Assembly: GCA_041493205.1 (NCBI GenBank)
Contig: JBGPYM010000083.1
Coordinates: 1 to 11,887, forward strand
DNA length: 11,887 nt
Reading direction: 5' to 3'
From: JBGPYM01 sp041493205
GTDB taxonomy: Bacteria; Bacteroidota; Ignavibacteria; UBA10030; UBA6906
This document shows positions 6,096 to 11,887 of this stretch, piece after piece. How positions within the stretch are numbered: the first letter of the stretch is position 1; each line of letters opens with the position of its first letter. A program made the position numbers and the translations under genes. The notes under the pieces were generated by a model, which made no database searches, was not told the DNA's origin, and worked only from the letters and a program-made list of their open reading frames with translations.

Positions 6096-8456
6096 TTAAC
6101 GGAGGAGAATCAAGCTTCGCGTCGCGTTGAATGAACTGCCCTGGAGGTGCACAAAATACACGCCGCTCGCGAGCCCTGTTGCACTGAACACTCTGGAGTA
6201 TTTTCCGGCCGGCAGTTCTTCATCTGCAAGCGTCGCAACAAATCTTCCGAGGACGTCATAGACCTTCAGCTGAATATAGCTCTTCAAAGGGAGATCGAAT
6301 TCAATTGTCGTAGAAGGGTTGAACGGATTCGGAAAGTTCTGCCTCAGGGCGAATCTCAGAGGAATGCCGGGGTCCAGCTCTTCGACTGCACCCACGACGC
6401 TCGACTGAATGACCAATGCGCGGAGATTTGGATCTCCGGTTGCTCCGATCAGTCTCGGGACTCCCGTCAGCCGGTCAATCTCAAACAAATTTCCCTCGAA
6501 CAGGCCGTAGAGAGTTCCGTACTTCCCAAAGGCAATTGAGGGGCGAGTGAGCCCAGGGAGGGTTCCAACGGGCGTCATACCCCAATTTGAACGATCAAAT
6601 TTATACGTTTCATTTTGTGACACTCCCCAGAGCTGGCCTGTCGTCGGGCTTTTCGCAAAACTGTAAATCGGCATCCCGGAAGAATCGATCCGGAACGGAG
6701 GAGACGTCAAGGATTTCATTCCGAACAGCCGGCCGGTCGAGTCCGAGAGGACGAGGGTGTCGCCCGCTGTAAAGTAGATCCCCCTCACGTCGCCAAGCGG
6801 GATGGTTCCCGCAAATTCAATATCTCCGCCCCGCGAGCTGATCCGGTAGATCCTCGTCTCTGTCGGTGTGGAATACAAACCGTACATCATCCCATCGAAC
6901 CTCCGCACGGCGAGACTCTGGACATCCGGAGGCGGCCTGGGGGAGAGTGTACTCAGTGGCCTCCCCGTTGCGTGCGTCAGATCCAGTGTGTCAACCTGAA
7001 CTCCGGTGCCAGAAACTGCAATCGCATAGGCGACGTCGTCCATGGGCGGCGCAACGGGAGCCGATCCCCTTCCTCGGAGTGCGATGCTTGTTACCGGGTG
7101 GAGCGCGTCATTGGAGGCAATTGACAGTGTGTCATGAATCGCCTGCCCTGGCTGGGAGGGATGGAAGACAACGTCGATCTGAATTTCTTCGAATGGAGGA
7201 ATTGTTATAGGGAATGAGGGGAAACCAGAGAGCACGAATTCCGCATGCTGGTGAGACAGTGTTGAAAGAACAAGGGGCGTTACGCCCCAATTGCTGATTG
7301 CTACGTGGAATGTGTCACTGATATCGCCCGATGAGACATTGAGGAAATCCTTCGACGAGTTGGTCAGTGTCAGTGTGGGAGGTGAGAGCGTGGAAGACGC
7401 GCTGCCGACCCCATCATAGCCGCTGTACCACATTGTGAATAGAGAGCCAGCGAGAATGACGACTGGATTATATATTCCAGTCTGATCCCACGCGTTAGAT
7501 AAACCATTGCGGAGAACCGGGTTTCCCGGGAACTTCTTCCAGTGGACCCCGTCGGGTGAAACCGCGTACCCGATACCCGACAAACCTCCCGAGTACCATC
7601 GGCTGTAGTCACCTGTGTACCACAGATGGTAATAGCCGGAAGCATAAATCACCGTGCACGATCCAATGCCGTCTTCATCCCAGGCGCCGGGTGGCCCGGG
7701 TGTCAGGACCGGGTTCTCTGCATTTCGTGTCCAATGGACACCGTCTGGAGAAGTTGCGTATCCGATTGAAATCGGTTGGCCGGGAACGCTTAATGTCCCC
7801 CCATCATACCACATTTTGTACACTGTTCCATCGAAGAGGACGCAATCGGGACCTACGAAGGGCTGATCCCATGCCCCCGATCCTCCCTCATTCATCACGG
7901 GGTTGAGAGTGTCCTTTTGCCACGCGCGCCCATCGAGAGATGTCGCGCGGCCAATCCGTCCATAATCCGGTCTCGAGTCGCCGCTATACCACATTGTGTA
8001 ACTATTGCCATCTTTGATCACCCTGGGCAAGAATGCCGAGAGTTCATCCCAGGACGGTGGAAGCCCAGGAATCAGAATCGGATTGAGCGGATCCTCGAGC
8101 CACGCAATCCCGTCCTGCGAATTTGCCCGCCCGATTCTCGGGTTGTCACAGGTAGGTGAGCCGGCGAACCACATGAAGAACTGCGAGTCCGTGTATATGA
8201 CGGTAGTGCCAGACATCCAACATGAGTCCCATGTTGCCTGAGCACCCCTCCTGAGGACAGGATTGCGCGGGTGTTTGGCCCATTGAGTTTGAGCGTTTGT
8301 ACAGGGGAGGAAAACGGTTGTCGCAATGACCACGATTCCCAGAGCAAGGGCGAGCAGGCGGACTCGTCGGGTTCTCGAGAGATGAGTGTAGTTCTTGGAG
8401 GTAAGTGGAGAAGGAGGAAAAGCAGGAACTGATGGAAAACTGGTCAAAGAACGCAC
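6096..8456 (-). CDS. Secreted T9SS cargo with five-bladed GH43/GH130-like propeller (paralogue B)
   Basis: 786 residues. Residues 57-355 contain five clear repeats of the form NPVL..G...WD...V..DG..Y.MWY.G....IGYATS.DG..W. This is the five-bladed propeller pattern of the GH43/62/32/68/117/130 glycosidase-like clan. Residues ~360-465 are an ASH-type Ig fold (FHPSQPG; LSIASNDALHP). Residues ~474-690 form a second propeller-like domain (GDIEFAG, GIYFTAGDTL, SDSTGRLFGM, GKYGTLYGLF). Residues ~700-786 are the T9SS sorting domain (QNFPNPFNPSTTI, YDVLGR, GLASGVYF, LILLR). The likely role is an exported glycan-binding or glycan-cleaving surface protein, substrate unknown. The start is the GTG at 8456, the first possible after an in-frame TAG, with GAGG 9 nt upstream. 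This gives an unusually long leader: about 30 Pro/Ser-rich residues, then RTRR and a hydrophobic core (33-50), with likely cleavage after NAQ55. It has its own promoter and a paralogue immediately upstream (8627-10918). Confidence 0.85.
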   Translation of the reverse strand: MRSLTSFPSVPAFPPSPLTSKNYTHLSRTRRVRLLALALGIVVIATTVFLPCTNAQTQWAKHPRNPVLRRGAQATWDSCWMSGTTVIYTDSQFFMWFAGSPTCDNPRIGRANSQDGIAWLEDPLNPILIPGLPPSWDELSAFLPRVIKDGNSYTMWYSGDSRPDYGRIGRATSLDGRAWQKDTLNPVMNEGGSGAWDQPFVGPDCVLFDGTVYKMWYDGGTLSVPGQPISIGYATSPDGVHWTRNAENPVLTPGPPGAWDEDGIGSCTVIYASGYYHLWYTGDYSRWYSGGLSGIGYAVSPDGVHWKKFPGNPVLRNGLSNAWDQTGIYNPVVILAGSLFTMWYSGYDGVGSASSTLSPPTLTLTNSSKDFLNVSSGDISDTFHVAISNWGVTPLVLSTLSHQHAEFVLSGFPSFPITIPPFEEIQIDVVFHPSQPGQAIHDTLSIASNDALHPVTSIALRGRGSAPVAPPMDDVAYAIAVSGTGVQVDTLDLTHATGRPLSTLSPRPPPDVQSLAVRRFDGMMYGLYSTPTETRIYRISSRGGDIEFAGTIPLGDVRGIYFTAGDTLVLSDSTGRLFGMKSLTSPPFRIDSSGMPIYSFAKSPTTGQLWGVSQNETYKFDRSNWGMTPVGTLPGLTRPSIAFGKYGTLYGLFEGNLFEIDRLTGVPRLIGATGDPNLRALVIQSSVVGAVEELDPGIPLRFALRQNFPNPFNPSTTIEFDLPLKSYIQLKVYDVLGRFVATLADEELPAGKYSRVFSATGLASGVYFVHLQGSSFNATRSLILLR
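7392..8288 (-). repeat. Five tandem propeller-blade repeats in paralogue B
   Basis: Five protein-level repeats of about 60 residues, starting near residues 57, 125, 185, 248 and 312. Each carries NP(V/I)(L/M), a W-D pair about ten residues later, a WY or WF strand, and all but the last carry S-x-DG-x-x-W. All five blades keep the W-D pair (WDS, WDE, WDQ, WDE, WDQ). Confidence 0.85.
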
Positions 8457-8564
8457 TAAACGCTACCTCACTGTCGAACCCCTCTGCGAATCACCTTAGG
8501 CCTGCATTCATTGCCCGGAGTGCAAGTGCGACGGACAGGGCTCGGACTCATGCGGCAACCAACA

Positions 8565-8593
8565 AGTGTACCCGTTTCTCCCAGTAATGTCAA
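8565..8593 (-). promoter_or_regulatory. Sigma70-like promoter for paralogue B
   Basis: On the minus strand a perfect TTGACA (8588-8593) is followed after 17 nt by TACACT (8565-8570, four of six consensus bases). It lies in the 170-bp spacer after the stop of the upstream paralogue. Transcription would start near 8558 and leave a leader of about 100 nt before the GTG at 8456. No convincing terminator or riboswitch fold was seen in the rest of this spacer. Confidence 0.6.
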
Positions 8594-8626
8594 GGTTGAT
8601 TGCCGGCCGATTCGGATCGTTCGTCA

Positions 8627-10918
8627 TTAGCGCAACAGGAGCAGGTTTCTCGTTGAAATAAACGAGCCCGCCCGGATCCGAACGAAGTACACGCCGCTCG
8701 CCAGACCTGCAGCGTTGAATAGTCTTGAAAACCTCCCTGCCGGCAGATCCTCATCTGCAAGCGTTGCCACGAGCCTCCCAAGAACATCATACACGTTCAG
8801 CTCGACATGGCTCTTTGAGGGGAGATCGAACTCGATTGTGGTAGATGGATTGAACGGATTCGGATAATTCTGGCGAAGCGCGAATGTGCGTGGAACTTGC
8901 GGCTCCTCTTCGCCGACAGAACCCACGATGCTCGACTGTATCACCAGGGCCCGGAAATCCTGATTGCCCGTAGATCCAATAGAAATCAGAGCCCCCGTGA
9001 ACCTGTCGATCTCAAACAGACTTCCGTCGAACAGTCCGTAAAGAGTCCCGTACTTCCCCATCGCGATCGAAGGATGGAAAACACCGGTGAAAGTCGCGAC
9101 CAGGGTTTTGTTCCATGCCGGCGAATTGATTTTATAGATTCCAAACTGTGACACGCCCCAGAGCTGACCGGTCGTCGGACTCCTGGCGAAACTGTAAATC
9201 GGAACCCCTGATGAATCGATCCGGAATGGAGGAAAAGTAAGTGACTTCATCCCAAACAACCGTCCGGTTGAGTCCGAGAGGATAAGCGTATCGCCCGGCG
9301 TGAAATAGATTCCTCTGACGCCGCCGAGCAGAACACTTCCGGCGAACTCAATATCCCCACCCTGCGAGCTGATACGATAGAACCTGGTCTCAGAGGCTAT
9401 GGAATACGAACAATACATTCTCCCGTCGAAGCCCCGCACGGCAAACCCCTGGGCGTCGGGTGGGGGCCGGGGGGAGAGCTCATTCAGTGGGTGAGCATTT
9501 CCCTTCGACAGATCGAGCGTATCGATCGACATAATGCCATTGGTGACGACAATCCCATACGCGACATCGTTCAGGGGAGCGGCTACAGGCGACGCCCCCC
9601 GGCCGCGGAGCACGATGCGCGTCACGGGACGGAGAGAGTCACTGCTCCCGAAGAGAATGGAGTCTTGCGTAATGTGACCCGGTTGCGTCGGATGAAAGAC
9701 GGCTTCGATGGGAAGGTCCTCAAAAGGCGGGATCGTCACCGGCAGTCCCGAAATGCCTTTGAGCGAGAATTCCGGAGGCACCTGTGACAGCGATGAAATC
9801 ACCAGAGGTGCAGACCCCCAATTGTCGATGGAGAAGTGAAGAGTATCGCTGCTGGATCCCGGTGGAACGGTTTTGAAGTCGTGGTATGTATCGCTCAGGG
9901 TAATTCTCGCGGGGGAGAGCGGAGAAGTCGCATAGCCAATCTGGTCCGTCCAGCCATTGTACCACATTTTGAACAGGGAATCCTCGCGAATGACGGTGGG
10001 TTCGGTCACCTGGGGTTCCCATGACCCTGGCAGCCCGTTCACGATGACGGGATTGCCGGGGTATTTCCTCCAGTGCATTCCGTCATTTGATACTGCGTAC
10101 CCGATGCCGCTCAGCCCGCCGCTAAAAAAGTTGAGTTCGTTACCGGTGTACCACATATGGTAATGCCCTGAGTCATAAAGCACCCAGCCACTGCCGACGC
10201 CATGGGCATCCCAGGAACCGGGCGGGCCGCTGACCAGCACCGGGTTCCCGGCATACTTTGCCCAGTGAACTCCGTCGGGTGAGGTAGCGTACCCAATCGC
10301 AACCGACGTGCCCGGGAAACCATCAACCCCTCTTCCGCCGGTATACCAGGCCCTGTACATTGAGCCGTCAAAGATTACGCTGGTCGAACCGAGGAAGGAA
10401 TCATCCCATGCCCCGGGTGCCCCACATAGCAGAACTGGATTGAAAGTGTCTTTGAGCCAGGAACGTCCGTCAATTGAAGTTGCGCGGCCAAATTCTTGCC
10501 TGGAATTATCCGATTCTCCGGCATACCACATGATGTAACGTATCCCATCAAACATCACGAATGGGATGTATGCAGCACCTCCGTCCCATGACGTGGGAGG
10601 GCCAACATTCAGGACAGGATTGAGAGAGTCCTTCTCCCAGATAATTCCGTCCTTTGAAGTTGCCCGTCCTGTGCGGGGAGTAACGCCATCCGGAGATTCG
10701 CCATACCACAGGATATAGAGTGAGTCCCGCCGAAGAACAGCAGGAGCCCCTATCCAGGTAGCCTCCCAGTACCCACTGCTCACAAGGACCGGGTTGTTTG
10801 GATACTTGAACCACTGAACTTGAGACGGGCCTTCAGAGGGGAAGCACGCTTGCAGGCAGAGGAATGAAAAAAGGAGCGGAAACAGCCCCGAACGGTCTTT
10901 CGATTTCGACGAGATCAA
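8627..10918 (-). CDS. Secreted T9SS cargo with five-bladed GH43/GH130-like propeller (paralogue A)
   Basis: 763 residues, the same architecture as the downstream gene. Order: signal peptide (~1-33); five blades (35-332); ASH domain (~338-445; FHPTQPG, LFGSSDSLRP); second propeller (~450-668; GDIEFAG, GIYFTPGDTL, SDSTGRLFGM, GKYGTLYGLF); T9SS sorting domain (~678-763; QNYPNPFNPSTTI, YDVLGRLVATL, GLASGVYFV, LLLR). Blades 2-4 keep the W-D pair. Blade 1 is altered (YWEATW) and blade 5 has WE, which may matter if these acids are functional. The start is the TTG at 10918: an in-frame TGA lies five codons upstream of it and no other start fits the signal peptide. No Shine-Dalgarno is visible. The start lies 4 nt after the stop of the papain-fold gene, so translation is probably coupled. 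The sequence LQAC (22-25) weakly resembles a lipobox, but ordinary cleavage is more in keeping with a T9SS cargo. Substrate and activity are unknown. Confidence 0.84.
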   Translation of the reverse strand: MISSKSKDRSGLFPLLFSFLCLQACFPSEGPSQVQWFKYPNNPVLVSSGYWEATWIGAPAVLRRDSLYILWYGESPDGVTPRTGRATSKDGIIWEKDSLNPVLNVGPPTSWDGGAAYIPFVMFDGIRYIMWYAGESDNSRQEFGRATSIDGRSWLKDTFNPVLLCGAPGAWDDSFLGSTSVIFDGSMYRAWYTGGRGVDGFPGTSVAIGYATSPDGVHWAKYAGNPVLVSGPPGSWDAHGVGSGWVLYDSGHYHMWYTGNELNFFSGGLSGIGYAVSNDGMHWRKYPGNPVIVNGLPGSWEPQVTEPTVIREDSLFKMWYNGWTDQIGYATSPLSPARITLSDTYHDFKTVPPGSSSDTLHFSIDNWGSAPLVISSLSQVPPEFSLKGISGLPVTIPPFEDLPIEAVFHPTQPGHITQDSILFGSSDSLRPVTRIVLRGRGASPVAAPLNDVAYGIVVTNGIMSIDTLDLSKGNAHPLNELSPRPPPDAQGFAVRGFDGRMYCSYSIASETRFYRISSQGGDIEFAGSVLLGGVRGIYFTPGDTLILSDSTGRLFGMKSLTFPPFRIDSSGVPIYSFARSPTTGQLWGVSQFGIYKINSPAWNKTLVATFTGVFHPSIAMGKYGTLYGLFDGSLFEIDRFTGALISIGSTGNQDFRALVIQSSIVGSVGEEEPQVPRTFALRQNYPNPFNPSTTIEFDLPSKSHVELNVYDVLGRLVATLADEDLPAGRFSRLFNAAGLASGVYFVRIRAGSFISTRNLLLLR
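9923..10816 (-). repeat. Five tandem propeller-blade repeats in paralogue A
   Basis: Five repeats of about 60 residues, starting near residues 35, 100, 160, 224 and 289, with the same NPV(L/I)..G..W(D/E)...(Y/F)..WY.G pattern as paralogue B. Blades 3 and 4 are the best conserved between the two proteins (IGYATSPDGVHW; SGGLSGIGYAVS). Confidence 0.85.
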
Positions 10919-10922
10919 GAAG

Positions 10923-11867
10923 TCAGGGGCGGATCATGTCCGTGAGAAGTAATTTGTTCAGGAGCTCGCCGATGGCGAGCCCCATGGACGATGGTACGCG
11001 CCCCGGAGGCCCGGCCAGGGAGAGCGGAATAATAATGATGTTCCCGCTTCCCGACGGCCAATCGGTCGTGTCGCCGGCCATCCTGAAATTCCAGTGACCC
11101 GTCCCGAGGTTGCAGTTGATGTAATTGCTGTCCCCTTGATACCATGCCCGGTCCGCCTGCCCGTTGACTGCCCAGAGGCGGTTCGGGTCGACGACCCAGA
11201 TCTTTCCATGACCGGCGCCGTCATCGGTGGCACCATAGCAGATCAGCGTATGTCCGCCGCTCCCGTCGGCGGGGTTCTGCGCGTTCGTGATGCTCACCAG
11301 GCACGGCCCTTCCTTCCCCACCGTCTGCTTCGCCAGCTGGTAACCGTTGCTGCAGTTCTGTGAATGGCCGCTCTGCGCCTGATCAAGATATGTCTCCAGT
11401 GCGCCCATTGAGAGCTGCCGCCCGTGCATGATGTTGACCGCCCTTCTGAGCCCCAGATCGTACGGGCCCGTCGCAGCTCCCGTTGTGTCACCCTTGTACC
11501 CGCTGGTGGGCGCGCAATATCCGTAGTATCCGCCGAATCTGTTCATCATCAGGCTCATCAGCGAAATCCCGAAGCAGTTCCCTGCACCGGTATGATTTCC
11601 GGCAGGATCGGGGAGCTTCGTCTTAAAGGCCATCTCATAGAATGCCTTATCGAATGTGGCACTCGCCCATGTCCCGCTCTCATTCACCGGCACGCCGAAG
11701 AACGAATGACAGTAAATGTCCCATGTGAACATACTGTCGACAAAATTCCGGAACCCGAACCCGTATTTCGCCGGTGCGCCCGGATCGGGGTTTTGGGCCA
11801 CGGCAAGGCCGCTTCCTGCGATAAGGACGAACAGGAGGCACCATGCGCTCAGTCGGAGTTCCCTCAT
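10923..11867 (-). CDS. Secreted papain-fold / C39-like cysteine peptidase-like protein
   Basis: 314 residues. The ATG at 11867 has AGGAGG four nt upstream, a strong site. Residues 1-24 are a signal peptide (hydrophobic core LLFVLIAGSGLAVA, cleavage near AVA/Q25). A papain-like triad can be proposed: Cys98 in AGNCFGISLMSLM, His206 in GGHTLICYG and Asp227 (or Asn229) in WVVDPNR. The spacing and flanking sequence match the C39-like/papain-fold pattern 'NC(F/Y)G(M/I)S ... GH.(L/V)..YG ... V.DPN'. The role would be peptide-bond cleavage, or another thiol acyl-transfer reaction, outside the cytoplasm. Several further cysteines (53, 118, 172, 189, 210, 252) suggest disulphides. There is no T9SS sorting domain, so it probably remains in the periplasm or leaves by another route. 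Its stop lies 4 nt before the start of the propeller gene, suggesting one transcript and related function. Only 20 bp upstream are in the window, so the promoter is not visible. Confidence 0.75.
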   Translation of the reverse strand: MRELRLSAWCLLFVLIAGSGLAVAQNPDPGAPAKYGFGFRNFVDSMFTWDIYCHSFFGVPVNESGTWASATFDKAFYEMAFKTKLPDPAGNHTGAGNCFGISLMSLMMNRFGGYYGYCAPTSGYKGDTTGAATGPYDLGLRRAVNIMHGRQLSMGALETYLDQAQSGHSQNCSNGYQLAKQTVGKEGPCLVSITNAQNPADGSGGHTLICYGATDDGAGHGKIWVVDPNRLWAVNGQADRAWYQGDSNYINCNLGTGHWNFRMAGDTTDWPSGSGNIIIIPLSLAGPPGRVPSSMGLAIGELLNKLLLTDMIRP

Positions 11868-11887
11868 ATGCCCTCCTACGGATGCAA

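Noticed and set aside
8457..8626. Possible riboswitch or small RNA in the 170-bp spacer between the paralogues
   Set aside because: Only short GC-rich inverted repeats (around 8601-8617) without a T run were seen. Nothing resembled a known riboswitch; the promoter is the only supported element.

Overview
Organism and general character. This is GC-rich DNA from a Gram-negative bacterium with an outer membrane. It is most likely a Bacteroidota / Ignavibacteria-type member of the FCB group, or a related candidate phylum, probably seen through a metagenome. The main evidence is three large secreted proteins that end in a type IX secretion (T9SS) C-terminal sorting domain of the 'NFPNPFNPSTTI ... 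YDVLGR ... GLASGVYF ... LLLR' kind, which is characteristic of those groups. The genus cannot be read from the sequence.

Layout. The left edge (2-664, + strand) holds the 3' end of a GH94 glycoside phosphorylase gene. Every other gene lies on the minus strand and is read from right to left. In transcription order these are: a secreted papain-fold/C39-like protein (10923-11867); two tandem paralogues, each with an N-terminal five-bladed GH43/GH130-like propeller, an ASH (choice-of-anchor-like) domain, a second propeller and a T9SS sorting domain (8627-10918 and 6096-8456); a third T9SS cargo (3131-6004) that reuses the C-terminal layout behind a different N-terminal propeller; a multi-pass membrane protein of the DUF1624 / heparan-alpha-glucosaminide N-acetyltransferase family (1807-3054); and a small lipoprotein with beta-barrel-like strands (603-1604), whose 3' end overlaps the GH94 gene tail to tail.

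Regulation visible in the sequence. Sigma70-like boxes with 17-bp spacing precede 6096-8456 (TTGACA/TACACT) and 3131-6004 (TTGATT/TAGACT). An intrinsic terminator-like hairpin with a T run follows 1807-3054. The papain-fold gene and the first propeller gene are 4 nt apart and are probably translationally coupled. No tRNA, rRNA, CRISPR array or transposase was seen. No gene-free stretch exceeds about 200 bp.

How the genes may work together (inference). The large proteins look like surface or exported proteins with glycan-binding or glycan-processing architecture. They sit beside an intracellular-type glycoside phosphorylase and a membrane sugar-acyltransferase-like protein, so a glycan theme is plausible. 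The strand switch and the separate promoters argue against a single operon. No substrate can be assigned.
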